NCBI GenBank assembly: GCA_937916505.1
Contig: CALFSW010000316.1
Span: 1-51,166 of the forward strand
Direction: 5' to 3'
Origin: an uncultured Verrucomicrobiales bacterium
Lineage (GTDB): Bacteria; Verrucomicrobiota; Verrucomicrobiia; Verrucomicrobiales; Akkermansiaceae
DNA length: 51,166 bases
The translations under genes and the position numbers were made by a program. The notes under the pieces are model-generated. The model had not been told where the DNA came from. It saw nothing but the letters and a program-made list of their open reading frames with translations, and made no database searches. Positions 17,919 to 28,900 of this stretch are shown piece after piece. Positions within the stretch are counted from its first letter, which is position 1; the number at the start of each line of letters is the position of its first letter.

Positions 17919-19055
17919 ATGAAACGAAATCCCAAAACATTTCTCGTACTTTGTAGTGCCCTCTTCCTAAACAACGTCTCTGCCCAAGAAGAGATCAAAC
18001 CCAATGAGGGGCAGTCCAAAGTTCAGCTCGCAATCCTTCTCGATACCAGCGGGAGCATGAGCGGGCTCATTGAACAGACCAAAACCCAGCTCTGGAAGGT
18101 TGTGAATACCTTCATCGGTGCCAAACAAAACGGACAGATTCCTTTTGTTGAAGTGGCACTTTATGAATACGGGGCCGGAAATTCGAACCCCAACTACATC
18201 CGCGCGATCCAGCCTCTCACCCGTGATCTTGATCAAATTAGTGAAGATCTCTTTGCCCTCAAAACTTCGGGCAGCCAGGAATACTGTGGAGCGGTGATCG
18301 CAGAGGCAACCAAAATACTCAAGTGGGACGCCTCGCCGGATGTTTACAAGGCGATCTTTATTGCCGGCAACGAGTCTTTTACCCAGGGATCGGTTGATCC
18401 GACGAAAGCGTGTCAGGACGCGATTGCGAATGGAATCATCGTGAACACCATTCACTGTGGTGATGAGCAGGAAGGAATCAAGGGTGGATGGAAGTCCGGA
18501 GCCTTACTTGCAGACGGAAATTTTCTCGTGATTAACCACAATGCCGCGATCGTTCATATCGAAGCTCCCCAGGATGCCGAGATCGTCGATTTTAACGAAA
18601 AGCTTAATAAAACCTACATCGCCTATGGGAAGACGGGAGCGAGGAAGCTGGCGTCCCAAACCGCCCAGGATGGAAATGCCCTTCAAAAGGAGAAATCCGG
18701 GGCCGCCGTCGGTCGTGCGGTCACCAAAGCCAGCAAGAATTACTGGAATGCCAGCTGGGATCTGGTGGATGCCACGAAAGAGAAGGGCTTTGACTGGGCC
18801 AAGGTGAAGGAAGAGGACCTGCCTGAAGAAATGAAGAAGCTCAATCTCGAAGAACGGAAGAAGTTCGTCGCGAAAAAAGAAGCCGAGCGCGGGGAAGTTC
18901 AAAAGCAGATCCAGACCCTCAATGATGCCCGTAAGAAGTTTGTCGCAGAGAAGAGGCGGGAGACTGCTGAAGACGGGGAAGAGACCCTCGATGTCGCGGT
19001 CACCAAAACAGTGCGCGACCAGGCTGCTAAAAAAGGGTATCAGTTTAAAAAGTAA
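17919..19055 (+). CDS. exported von Willebrand A domain protein
   Basis: This 378-residue protein has a signal peptide (1-22, ending NVSAQ) and one VWA domain with a complete MIDAS start DTSGSMSG (D42, S44, S46). The domain runs to about residue 240. The rest (about 260-378) is highly charged and rich in Lys, Glu and Gln, probably helical. It likely binds another envelope protein through a metal ion. Cysteines occur at CGAVI, ACQDA and HCGDE, so a disulfide in the VWA fold is possible. The regulator gene starts 3 bases after the stop codon, which ties it to the two-component system. Confidence 0.88.
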   Translation: MKRNPKTFLVLCSALFLNNVSAQEEIKPNEGQSKVQLAILLDTSGSMSGLIEQTKTQLWKVVNTFIGAKQNGQIPFVEVALYEYGAGNSNPNYIRAIQPLTRDLDQISEDLFALKTSGSQEYCGAVIAEATKILKWDASPDVYKAIFIAGNESFTQGSVDPTKACQDAIANGIIVNTIHCGDEQEGIKGGWKSGALLADGNFLVINHNAAIVHIEAPQDAEIVDFNEKLNKTYIAYGKTGARKLASQTAQDGNALQKEKSGAAVGRAVTKASKNYWNASWDLVDATKEKGFDWAKVKEEDLPEEMKKLNLEERKKFVAKKEAERGEVQKQIQTLNDARKKFVAEKRRETAEDGEETLDVAVTKTVRDQAAKKGYQFKK

Positions 19056-19058
19056 ACG

Positions 19059-19748
19059 ATGTTGAGCCCAACTATTCTTGTAGTCGAAGATGATCCTGCC
19101 GTGCGTCAGGGTGTCGTTGATGCCCTGACTTTCGCGGGATATGAGGTCCTCTCCGCGGCTGACGGTCGGGCAGGAAGGGAGGCTGCCTTGACCGCCCGCT
19201 ACGATCTTCTTCTTTTGGACCTCATTCTACCCCACTATACGGGGTTTGAGATTCTCGAGGCATTGCAGGGAAACCGGGCAGGCCAGGCGGTGATTATTCT
19301 TTCTGCGAAAGGTGAGGAAAATGACCGTGTGAAAGGCCTGAAAATGGGGGCGGATGATTACGTGATGAAACCGTTCAGCGCGCGCGAACTTCTTGCGCGT
19401 GTCGATGCGGTGTTGCGTCGAACGACCGAACGACAGGCGCTCGGCGAGAAACACGAAGTGGCGGGGCGGGTGATTGATTTGACCTGTGCCGAGATTGTCC
19501 GCGATGGAGTTCGCCAGGAGCTCTCCGAACGGGAGGTGGGTGTCTTGCGATACCTCATCGCAAATCCCGAGCGTCCCGTTCCACGGGATGAACTTTTGCG
19601 CCATGTCTGGGGACTCGACCCCAATCGAATCGAAACGCGTACGGTGGACATGCACATTGCCCACCTCCGTAAGAAGCTGGGTGATCAATCCCAGGAAATC
19701 CTCGAAACCGTTCGTGGCCGCGGTTACCGACTCGCCCTGAAACCATGA
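19059..19748 (+). CDS. OmpR-family response regulator
   Basis: This 229-residue protein has a receiver domain with acidic pocket (E10, D11, D12), phosphoacceptor D54 in LLLLDLILP, S82 and K104 in MKPFSA. A winged-helix DNA-binding domain follows (about 130-227) with RDELLRHVWG and TRTVDMHIAHLRKKL, the recognition region of OmpR/PhoB proteins. It would be phosphorylated by the kinase encoded next, whose start overlaps its stop by 4 bases (ATGA). Targets are unknown; autoregulation of the operon is a reasonable guess. In sequence it sits in the CreB/PhoB-like group of regulators. Confidence 0.95.
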   Translation: MLSPTILVVEDDPAVRQGVVDALTFAGYEVLSAADGRAGREAALTARYDLLLLDLILPHYTGFEILEALQGNRAGQAVIILSAKGEENDRVKGLKMGADDYVMKPFSARELLARVDAVLRRTTERQALGEKHEVAGRVIDLTCAEIVRDGVRQELSEREVGVLRYLIANPERPVPRDELLRHVWGLDPNRIETRTVDMHIAHLRKKLGDQSQEILETVRGRGYRLALKP

Positions 19749-21553
19749 ATCGAACCTGGCTCATTTGGTTGGTCATGGTGGGATGCGCGGCACTCATCCT
19801 TGGAATGTTTGCCTGGATCACGGAACGTGCCCTGACTTCGGAAAAAGAACGTGCCGAAGCGGAAGCAGCCTCTTTGCTGGGTGAGCGGGTGCGGCTTTCC
19901 CTTTCCCGAATGGATGGAATTGGATCCGACCTCCTCGTGGCCGAAAATCTCCGGGCACCGATGTTTTTCCGCTCGTATTTTTCGCCGGCGAACATTGTCA
20001 CGAATCAGTTTCAGGATGTGGAGCCGGGAATCGTGCTGCAACCGTCTCCCTTGCTGATTGAAGAGGTGGATTTTATCAATCTTCACTTCGAAGTGAGCTC
20101 ACGGGGCGAAGTGAGTTCTCCGCAGGTGCCGAGAGGGAATCAACGCGAACGCGCCCTTGGATCGGGATTGGATCAAAGTCGTTTGGATGTGATGGATGCC
20201 CGCTTTGAAGCTCTTCAGAAAGTACTTCCCGGTCGGGGTGCCATGGCTGCGGTTTTTGGACACAAGGTGGAAATCAATGAACCCGAGACGCAGCAGGCCA
20301 ACAAATGGTTGAGTGAGAACGCTTCCCAAATTGCGCCCCAGAAACCAGCGGTGAAGGAAGAGTATCAAGAGAAACTTGTCCAACGGGAGCAGGCTTCCCG
20401 CTCGAAGGCGTACGTTGATAAAATTGAAAAGGCGGCCAAGAAATCCGCTGATTGGGGGAACACGAAATCTTTCAAAACTCCTTCGAAGCTGGATCCCGAC
20501 GGAATTCTCAGCGTGTCGCCGTTTATGCCTCTCTGGCATGGTGATGAGTTGTTTTTTGTGAGGGAGGTCACGAGGGTGAGAAGCCGGACCTATCAGGGGC
20601 TTTGGGTCGCGAAAGTGGAACTGAAGAGAGCTCTGATGACGGAGGTTCCCCTTGATCTGGGGAAGGCTTCCTTGATTCGAAGTGATCAATCTCCCGAGGA
20701 TGCCGGTCGACTTGTTTCCCTGCCCTGGGCATTGTTGACGGGTCCGGCACCTGCGATCGAAATGCCGGCGTTCACCCCTCTTCGTAAAACGCTCATCGCA
20801 GGGTGGGTTGCAGCCGTGCTGGCATTGTTTGCGCTTTATCTGCTTCTGGCAGGAGTGATGAAATTGAGTGAGCGACGTGCCGCTTTCGTTTCATCGGTGA
20901 CCCACGAACTTCGCACGCCGCTAACCACTTTTCGGCTCTACTCGGAAATGCTTGTCGAAGGGATGGTCACCGATGAAGAGAAAAAGCAGGACTATCTCCG
21001 CACCATGCTGAGTGAATCCGAGCGACTCAATCACCTTGTTGAGAATGTCCTTTCCTACTCAAGAATCGAGAGGGGGAATGGCCGTTCAAACTTTGAAAAA
21101 CTCGGTGTGGCCGATTTGATCGAACGGATGCGACCTGTGCTGCAGCGTCGTGTTGATCAAGAGGATGCCGCGCTTTCGATCGAACTTGCCGATGACCTCG
21201 GTAAAGTGGAGACCGACGTCACGGCGGTGGAACAGATCCTGTTTAATCTGATCGATAATGCCTGCAAGTATGGCCTGCCCGAGGGGCAGCAAGGGCATGT
21301 TACGCTGGACGTCCGCAAGGGAGGGAAGGGGATTGTTTTTGAAGTCAGCGACGAAGGCCGGGGAATCGAGAGATCAGAAAAGAAGCGGCTTTTCAGAGCC
21401 TTTCACAAGAGTGCCCATGATGCTGCCCACGATAAGCCGGGCGTCGGACTCGGGCTCGCCTTGTGCCGTAGGTTGGCGCGGGCTCTCGGTGGTGACTTGA
21501 AACTCGGCAGCCCCCGGGAAGGCGGCGCGAGCTTTGTGTTGAGTCTCCCTTAA
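19745..21553 (+). CDS. membrane sensor histidine kinase
   Basis: This 602-residue kinase has a TM segment at about 5-23, a long periplasmic region (about 25-345) without a recognised sensor domain, and a second TM at about 347-371. The kinase core follows: H-box VTHELRTPL with H387, N-box FNLIDNACKYG, G1 DEGRGI and G2 GVGLGLALCRRL. It is the partner of the regulator encoded upstream. The periplasmic region is charged, with predicted helix around 180-260, and is probably where a signal from the VWA proteins is read; this is inference from gene order. It ends 12 bases before the convergent CotH-like gene. Confidence 0.93.
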   Translation: MNRTWLIWLVMVGCAALILGMFAWITERALTSEKERAEAEAASLLGERVRLSLSRMDGIGSDLLVAENLRAPMFFRSYFSPANIVTNQFQDVEPGIVLQPSPLLIEEVDFINLHFEVSSRGEVSSPQVPRGNQRERALGSGLDQSRLDVMDARFEALQKVLPGRGAMAAVFGHKVEINEPETQQANKWLSENASQIAPQKPAVKEEYQEKLVQREQASRSKAYVDKIEKAAKKSADWGNTKSFKTPSKLDPDGILSVSPFMPLWHGDELFFVREVTRVRSRTYQGLWVAKVELKRALMTEVPLDLGKASLIRSDQSPEDAGRLVSLPWALLTGPAPAIEMPAFTPLRKTLIAGWVAAVLALFALYLLLAGVMKLSERRAAFVSSVTHELRTPLTTFRLYSEMLVEGMVTDEEKKQDYLRTMLSESERLNHLVENVLSYSRIERGNGRSNFEKLGVADLIERMRPVLQRRVDQEDAALSIELADDLGKVETDVTAVEQILFNLIDNACKYGLPEGQQGHVTLDVRKGGKGIVFEVSDEGRGIERSEKKRLFRAFHKSAHDAAHDKPGVGLGLALCRRLARALGGDLKLGSPREGGASFVLSLP

Positions 21554-21565
21554 TCGGAATGAAGC

Positions 21566-24500
21566 CTATGGTGCCGGAACGATCCGCACGCGATAGAATT
21601 TATGGCTTCCGTCCGGCGTGATGGAGAGTGACTCCCGAACTCGTCCGCTGCCTGCGATCGTGATTGGGCTTTGGGTAAGATTGACGTTACTCCAGGTGAT
21701 CAGATCATCAGAGTTTTGAATCTCCCACGTGACTCCAACAGGAAAGGCGTTACGAGTGAAGGTCAGAGATAATGCGCTTCCCGGGGAACTGATCGATACC
21801 GGATTTGTATTGGTGGACGCCGGGTCGGTGCCAAAGAAATACTCGGCAAGATTGGTGAGTCCATCTTCGTCATCATCACCATTGGGATCGGCGGGGTAGA
21901 GGACATCAGGATATCCGGGATTTCCTCCGGCCTGATCCGAAGCTTTCCAACTGGTGGGAACTCCGTGATTGGGATTGGAAAGGGGATCGACGAGGACCAG
22001 GGAGGAGCCAAGGCCATCGGCACCGGGAGGCCAGCCCAAGCCCGCGTCGTCATCGTAATCGAAGCTTTGAATCAAGCTGCCATCGTTCGCGATGAGGATG
22101 ATCGTTTCGCCTCCGTTTGAGAGGCTGCTTTCGAAGTTCCCGGGAGCCAGCAGGAAGCCGCTTTCTCCATAGGCTGCGATGAAGGTCTCTCGGTCCGTGG
22201 CGATCACGACCCGTTGGAGGGGGGGCAGAACGAAGCCCGCCGGGAAGGTGTAAAGGATTCCGTCGGTGAAGCTGACGTTGGTGAGGTCAAGAGTCAGTTC
22301 GGGGTTGATGTTGAGGATCTCGATGAACTCGAGATTTTCATAAGGTCCCTGCGGATTATACATGATCTCGGAGACAACAATGTTTCCGGAAGTGGCAGGG
22401 GTGCCAACAATGAAGTCAGCTTCACGAAGGGCCGACCACTCTCCATTCAACAAAGTTCGGGACCTTACAGTGCCGGTTTGCGCCAGATTGACGGTGTTTC
22501 CTCCGGCAGCGGCTCTCTTTTGGGTGACTGACATTTGGATGCCGAGATCGGAGTTTCCTGCTGAAAAGTTATGAAGCTCCACGGCAATCGTGTTTGATCC
22601 CTCGAGAAGGTCTCCCGGTGCGGGGGTGAAGGAAAAGACGACGGGTTCGGTTTCCGAGGGAGTTGCGGGGCCGAAATCGGAGTAGTTGACAATCGAATTT
22701 GGAAATCCGTCCCGATAGATTTCACGACCGTTTAAATAAATGATCATGGCATCGTCACGGATCGTGCTGAAGATGAGTTCGCTAATTTCACTGGCGTTGC
22801 TCATTTGGACTTCTTTTCTGAAGTAAATTGTAGGGTATGCTCCGCCGAAGGGCCCGATGATGATGGTGGTATTTGGCGAAGTGATTCCGCTGACGGCGTT
22901 GGCAAGTCTTCCCACGAGAGGGCCCTGTGCTCCATTCGGATTTGTGGCCGGATCGGGGGCCCAGGCGCTGTTGTCGAACGCGGGGTGTTTCCAGTCGTTG
23001 GTGTTGTAGGAGGGGTTTCCGACGACGATATTGCTTGGGGAAAGCGCGGTGGCGCTGGCAAGGTAGGTCCAACCGAAATCGTTGATTCCGATGAGCGGGC
23101 TTTCTATAAATCCGCCAAAGGTGCCTGCCGTTGGGTTTGCGCTTCCGCCATCCAGGCGAGGATCGGAGCCGTCGGTGGTGAAGTAGACGGCGCCTTCGGG
23201 CGAGGTGAGTTGAAGCGGGAAGTTCGCTGGGACGACCCCACCAAATTGCGAATATTGGGGGGGATCAATGGAGGGGTAGAGGTTTTGGCCCCGTAGTTCC
23301 CGAATGAATGAACGTGAGTCGTCGAGATCGTGAAGCGTTGGGAGATAATTGTCGGTGACATTCTCCAGTTCCTTGACCCAGTGCTGTTCCCGCGTGAAGT
23401 AGATGGGGGAGTTGATGGTGGGCGGGTAGTGATCGCTATCGATATTTGTGCTGCTTGAAGCGGTGTTTCCATATGGGGTGGAAGCCTGAACATCTCCCCA
23501 GCGGGCTGATTCGGCAACGATGGCCTTGTCGATCTGGCTGTTGATTTCGAGAAAGCTCTGGACGGTGTTTGCCACGGTGAGGGCGCCATCATCGTGAAGA
23601 TGTTTGTAGACCCGGTCTGCGAAGAGCATTTTGAAATCGTCATTCCGACGAAGACGTTGGAAAGGAAGCATGCCGGTTCGGGAATCGTTGTAGCGGTTCC
23701 AGGAATATTTATCGAAAGCGATTTCCTGGTCCCAGACGTTGAAGCGATAGCGTCCGTCACCGCTGAGAGCATTGGCCGCGGCATACGCGTTTTTAGCCGG
23801 CCAATCTTCGGAATCCCCAAAGAGGTGGAGGATGACCCAATCGGCATAGTTCTCGACGTCGATCTTGGTCTTGGCTGTTTCGTATCTCGCGGGATCGGAA
23901 ACGCCGCTTAAGCTGGAAATCATGGCGTTCCAAAGTGGTCCGGGCGTGCCGAGGTCGGCATTGACTTCCCAGTCTTCTTTGTTTCCTCCCTGATGATCGG
24001 CGTAGAAGTCGTCCTCAATCCGCTCGGCGAGATTATGAAGACCAAAGTAGGCTCCGTTCACATAGAGGTGGACGAAGTTCCCGTATGATGATGGCTGCCC
24101 CATATCACGAAAGAGTTCCTTCATCCAAAAGTCACGGGTGTAGAGCGAGTCGTTGGGGCGGTAACGGGCGGAACTCCACGAAGCGAGGGCCCAGGAGTCG
24201 GTAAAGCAGGCCCGGAGGACGAGCTTGTTGAATTCATCAACCGGAGAATCCGGGAAAAGGTTGTATCTCAGTTTTCCAATTCCGACCGATGAGGAAAAGG
24301 TGAGACGAAGGGAATGTTTTTGCATTCGGGTTGGAGTCCGGGAGGAGTTTCCGTGGGTTTCGATTTTACAATCCTCCTGGAATCCTCTGCTGCCATCCGG
24401 AAGAATATACTCGATCGAGCAGATTTTTTCGAAGCGGTCCCGTGGCGTGCCATAAAGACTCTTGGGTGAAGTCGAGGTTCCATCGCGGGTGGTCACAAAA

Positions 24501-25882
24501 TCCTCCTGTTTCATGGTCAGGGAAACACTTGGAATATCGAGGAGGGCATCGCGAACGGAGTAACCCGGGGCGCGCAGATTCAAGGTGTCATTGACGACCC
24601 GTGGATCCATGTCGTAGTCAGCTGGAATCACGCGTCGCACCTGGCTGTCATATCCCCAATCCTCCGCCCAGCCTTTGGCGATCAGGCCTGCTGAGTTTTG
24701 GGTCTCGACGTCATCGAGAAAAATGAAGGTGTGGGTGTCGACATTGGTCGGAATAAAGTTTCGCGATTCGAGATATGCGATGGCGCGGACATTCGTGGTG
24801 GTAGTGATGTTGATGGGGCCCGAGTAAGTCATCCCGTTGGTGAGAGAAGGGAGCGATCCGTCGAGGGTGTATCGGATGGTGGCTTCCCTGGATTGAGAGA
24901 TAATCGAGAGATCAAAGGGAGCGTCGTAAAAGCCTCGATTGATGCTGAAGTTGGTGTCTTTGACCACTCCGGGAGATCCTGCTCCAACATTGGCAATTCC
25001 CGGGCTGGGTGCTGAAAAATACTTTCGTCCGCCGCCACTTGTCGGGCGCCCATAGGAAATGTCGGTGAACTGCTCGGGGTAGACGGGACGAATGACATCT
25101 TCGATAAATAGTCCGTCGGGATTGACCAGGGCGAGATATTCTCCGGTGCCTGAAAGACGGAAGTTGGTGTGCGGGTTGCCGGCAGGATCGGTGAAGTCAT
25201 CGCCCGATGCAAAGATGACCCGGTAACCTCCCGCTCCGATGCTGACGGCGGGAAAGGTCCACTTTGTGAGGTCCTCCACGTCATCAGTCAGATGAAATCC
25301 CGTCAGGGTGAGCGTAGTTGAATTTGGATTGTGAATTTCGATCCAATCAGCCCGTCTGCCGTTCCCGTCTTCGAACCCGGTTTCGTTGCTGGCAGAGATT
25401 TCACTAATTTCCAGCGGGAGGAGCCCGATCGGTTTTTCAGCTCCGCTGTTTGGATTGCTTTCCTTCTCCAGTTCCACCCGGTCATTGAAGTTATCGTTAT
25501 CACTGTCTTCGTCGTTCGGGTCGGTGATCGCTCCGTTTGTTGCGGTGACTTCCTCACCATCGAGCAGGCCGTCGGCATCGCTGTCCGGGTTGAGAGGGTC
25601 GGTTCCGGTATCTAAAGGAGAGTTGAAGGTGCCATCTCCGGTTTCGACGTGGTCTTGAAGCTCGTCCCCGTCGGTGTCGGCTTTGATAGGGCTCGTGCCT
25701 GCTGCTTGTTCGGCGAGGTTGTTGAGGCCGTCGGTATCAGAATTTTCTGTCCCGGTGGTGATTGCCAAAGTTGCGAAGTAGGTGAGTTCCCAGGAGTCAT
25801 CGAGACCATCGCTATCCGAGTCGATGATCGTCTGGCCGTTGAGCACGGCGATGAGGGAAAGAACGGGGAGAAGATATTTCAT
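21566..25882 (-). CDS. giant exported CotH-kinase-like protein with lamin-tail domains
   Basis: This 1438-residue protein has a signal peptide, then acidic calcium-binding-type repeats (DSDxDGLxD, about 20-140). A lamin-tail domain, a chitobiase C-terminal-like domain (YTLDGSLPS) and a CotH-kinase-like domain (about 480-760) follow. The last has a DSEDWPAKN segment (D693, K697, N698) and VWDQEIAF (W717, D718, E720), which fit the metal/ATP site. After that come a YFTTDGSDP domain, a galactose-binding-like domain (YFRKEVQ ... IYLNGREIYRDGF) and a second lamin-tail domain. It may phosphorylate envelope proteins or only bind matrix. ATG 25882 is used; the TTG one codon earlier is weaker. It lies 18 bases after its paralogue. 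Confidence 0.88.
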   Translation of the reverse strand: MKYLLPVLSLIAVLNGQTIIDSDSDGLDDSWELTYFATLAITTGTENSDTDGLNNLAEQAAGTSPIKADTDGDELQDHVETGDGTFNSPLDTGTDPLNPDSDADGLLDGEEVTATNGAITDPNDEDSDNDNFNDRVELEKESNPNSGAEKPIGLLPLEISEISASNETGFEDGNGRRADWIEIHNPNSTTLTLTGFHLTDDVEDLTKWTFPAVSIGAGGYRVIFASGDDFTDPAGNPHTNFRLSGTGEYLALVNPDGLFIEDVIRPVYPEQFTDISYGRPTSGGGRKYFSAPSPGIANVGAGSPGVVKDTNFSINRGFYDAPFDLSIISQSREATIRYTLDGSLPSLTNGMTYSGPINITTTTNVRAIAYLESRNFIPTNVDTHTFIFLDDVETQNSAGLIAKGWAEDWGYDSQVRRVIPADYDMDPRVVNDTLNLRAPGYSVRDALLDIPSVSLTMKQEDFVTTRDGTSTSPKSLYGTPRDRFEKICSIEYILPDGSRGFQEDCKIETHGNSSRTPTRMQKHSLRLTFSSSVGIGKLRYNLFPDSPVDEFNKLVLRACFTDSWALASWSSARYRPNDSLYTRDFWMKELFRDMGQPSSYGNFVHLYVNGAYFGLHNLAERIEDDFYADHQGGNKEDWEVNADLGTPGPLWNAMISSLSGVSDPARYETAKTKIDVENYADWVILHLFGDSEDWPAKNAYAAANALSGDGRYRFNVWDQEIAFDKYSWNRYNDSRTGMLPFQRLRRNDDFKMLFADRVYKHLHDDGALTVANTVQSFLEINSQIDKAIVAESARWGDVQASTPYGNTASSSTNIDSDHYPPTINSPIYFTREQHWVKELENVTDNYLPTLHDLDDSRSFIRELRGQNLYPSIDPPQYSQFGGVVPANFPLQLTSPEGAVYFTTDGSDPRLDGGSANPTAGTFGGFIESPLIGINDFGWTYLASATALSPSNIVVGNPSYNTNDWKHPAFDNSAWAPDPATNPNGAQGPLVGRLANAVSGITSPNTTIIIGPFGGAYPTIYFRKEVQMSNASEISELIFSTIRDDAMIIYLNGREIYRDGFPNSIVNYSDFGPATPSETEPVVFSFTPAPGDLLEGSNTIAVELHNFSAGNSDLGIQMSVTQKRAAAGGNTVNLAQTGTVRSRTLLNGEWSALREADFIVGTPATSGNIVVSEIMYNPQGPYENLEFIEILNINPELTLDLTNVSFTDGILYTFPAGFVLPPLQRVVIATDRETFIAAYGESGFLLAPGNFESSLSNGGETIILIANDGSLIQSFDYDDDAGLGWPPGADGLGSSLVLVDPLSNPNHGVPTSWKASDQAGGNPGYPDVLYPADPNGDDDEDGLTNLAEYFFGTDPASTNTNPVSISSPGSALSLTFTRNAFPVGVTWEIQNSDDLITWSNVNLTQSPITIAGSGRVRESLSITPDGSHKFYRVRIVPAP

Positions 25883-25900
25883 CAATGCTGTTTCGTGAGA

Positions 25901-28900
25901 TTAAAGTGCGAGTGCGCGAAGCCTCCAAAAGACTTTGGGGTCGGTCGAGAGGTCGATGACGAACTCGTTGGTCTGAATGGAACCCGAGACATCGCCGGGA
26001 CTTGTCGGTTGGGTGGTCCAGTTATCAAGGTCATCCGAGGTCTGGAACTCAAGAGTGAAGCCTGATCGACCGAGATGGGAAGGGAAGGTGATGGTGCCTG
26101 TTGTTCCGGAGACTTGAAGAGGCGGAAGTTCATCCCTTGAATTGGGATCGGTTCCCATTGCGAATTCGAGAAGGTTGGAGAAGTTGTCTCCATCAGGATC
26201 CAATTCGCCCGTGCCGACTCCGTTTGCAGAGGCCCATGCGGCGTAGGTTTCGGTCGTGGGGAGACTCCCCGGGGTTGGCGCGGCGGCATTCCACGAGTTG
26301 GCAAAGTTTCCGAAGGCGAGGGAGGTATTACGATTCAGGGAAGAGCCACCAGCTGCGGACGGCCACGGGGCTTCGACAAGGTATCGAACTTCATCGACCG
26401 TGATTTGTCCAAACTCGGGAGCAGGCCCGGCCATTTGGAGTCTGACCGTGCCACTTGTATCATCAAGCGGGCCGTCGACGGCCGGGCCGATCAAAGTGAC
26501 GGTTCCATCGATTCCAAAGTGGTTTCGGAAATCAGTGGCAAGAGCGGTCTCGGTCGCGGGATTAAAGTTTACGATCACGACTGATCCATTGGCGGGAATG
26601 GCGTGATCGATGGTGAAGTCAAAATCGAGACCCCCGCGCAGCTTCCATTTTTCGAGAGCGATTGCAGAGCCTCCCTGATTGGTGAGTTCCACAAATTCGT
26701 GGTTCGTCGAACCCGCAGGAGCATAGTGGACTTCGGAGACGAAAACAGGGCCCAAAACAGGACCGCTGTTTGTGGATCCAAGTGTCGGGTGCGTCATGGT
26801 GACAAGAGTGTCGTAGCCCATGCCATCGAGCCAACGACCCAGGGTGGTGTCTGGTGCGGACGCGGCGAATTCGACATGATCGACAAATGCCACCGGGTTT
26901 CCTTCGGCATCGGTCTCGAGGAGCCAGAGATCATCTCCGTTGCTCCCGCTGATACCGAATGAACGGCCCTTTTGCCACATGCCCTTGCTGGGATGATTGT
27001 CGAGAAAGAGGACATCAATCGCAAAGCTGTCAGCATTGATGACGGTGACTTCAATGCTCGCATTGAAATCAGAGAAGCCGCCGTAACCATTGATGGTTAC
27101 GAGATCACCGGTGGCAAGTCCGTGGTTGCTACTAGTGACCACGGTGGGCGATGCTCCGGAAGCTCCCGTGTAATTCGTGACCGGAATGGTCAGTGGGGCA
27201 TCGTAATCGCTGGCTTGAATGGTATGGTATTCCAATCCGCCGAGAGTCGTTTCGGGGAGAGTGAAGGAGCGATAGATGCTCTTGGAATCCGTTAAGAGCC
27301 ATCCTCCAATTTCTATCGGAGAGGAGGTGGTGTTGTAGATTTCAATGAAGTCACTGGTCGAGTTGCTGGAGACTTCGTTGATGACGACTCGTTTGTCGGA
27401 GATGAGGCCGGCGGTTCCGGGTGAACCGTGGAAAGAAACGCTGGGTGCCCAGTTTGCCGGGGTATTTGCGTTCCCCGGCGGATCGATGATTTCGAGGGAT
27501 GAACCTGCGCCATCGGGGCGTGAAGGCCAGGGTCCGCTGTCGTTGTATGTGATGGATCTTATGAGCGTGCCTCCGCTATCAATCAGGGTGAGAGACTCGC
27601 CATCATTGTCGAGCCCTCCGGTAAATGTTCCGGCGATGGAATCAGCGAGGCTACTCCCATAACGACTCAGGAAGGCAGACTCATCTCTGACAAGAAGAGC
27701 GCGCTCTCCTGGTTCAAGGACAAAAAGTCCGAGCGTGAAGGTGATGCCATCAGAGAAGGAGGCATTTGCGAGATTGATGGGATCGTTTCCGATGTTGAGG
27801 AGTTCGACGAATTCGAACTGATCCCGGTTTTCGATCGTCAGCGGTGACGCCGTGTTTTTTTCAATCAAAGTCGCCTCGCGTGGATGGTAATTGATTTCCG
27901 CGATGGCGAGGTTGCTTTCATTGGCGGCTCTTTCGAGGAGGAAAGTGCCGGTGTTGGGCGCTGACCAGGAATCTCCGGTTTTGAGACGGGCTGTGATCGC
28001 GGCAGATTCGGCAAGATCGATGCTGGTCTCTCCGGCGGGGCGGGTGAGGTCAAGGGCGACATCAAGTCCCAGGTCGCTACTGCCGACGGAGCGGTTATGA
28101 ACCTCAACTGAAAGGACATTGGTGCCCTCGAGGAGCTGTCCCGGAGCGAGGGTATGAGTGGGCATGAGGGTCACGTTTTCATTGGCATGGCTTTCTGCGA
28201 AGTCACCGTAAACGACCGTGCCGGACTTCATGTTTTCCCGGTAAATTTCATGTCCGTTGAGATAGACGATCACTCCGTCATCGCGGACGATGGAGAGATC
28301 CAGTGAGGTCACTTCGGAAGCATTGGTGACGTTGAACGCTTTGCGGAAATACAAAGTGGGGTAGCCCGCACCCAGGGGGCCGATATCGATGGTTGTATTG
28401 GCATCCACTGTGCCTACAGAGGTGGGAGTGCGGCCACCGAGGAGGCCTTGGCCGGTCGTCCATGATTCGTCCGAAAACCCGGGGTGCTTCCAGTCGCTCG
28501 TATCATAGGAAGCGTTGCCAACAACGACATCACTTGAGGATTGGGCGATTCCACCGGTCAGGTAACGCCATCCGCTTGACTCAAACGGAAAGACGGGTGC
28601 GGTCGTGAAACCGGAGGAAATACTGAGTGCGGCGGGATTGATGGATCCGTCAGGGAGGAGGGGATCGCTTCCATCGAGAGTGTAATAAATCACTCCGTTG
28701 TCACCATTGACGGTGAGTGTGGCCCCATCTCCGATAAAGCCACCTTCGGCAGGCTGACCGTTGATTGCGAAGGAGGGTGTGTTGACTGCCGGGTAGAGAC
28801 CGGCGGTTCTCAGCGTGTTGATGACGTTGTTTGTGCGGACGGGGAAGTAGGAGTTGTAGAGACGGTTTTGTTCCACAAGCCAGTCGTCCCGATCATAAGG

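Noticed and set aside
22805-23296. 163-residue plus-strand ORF within the first CotH-like gene
   Set aside because: Shadow of the minus-strand gene, with no family features.
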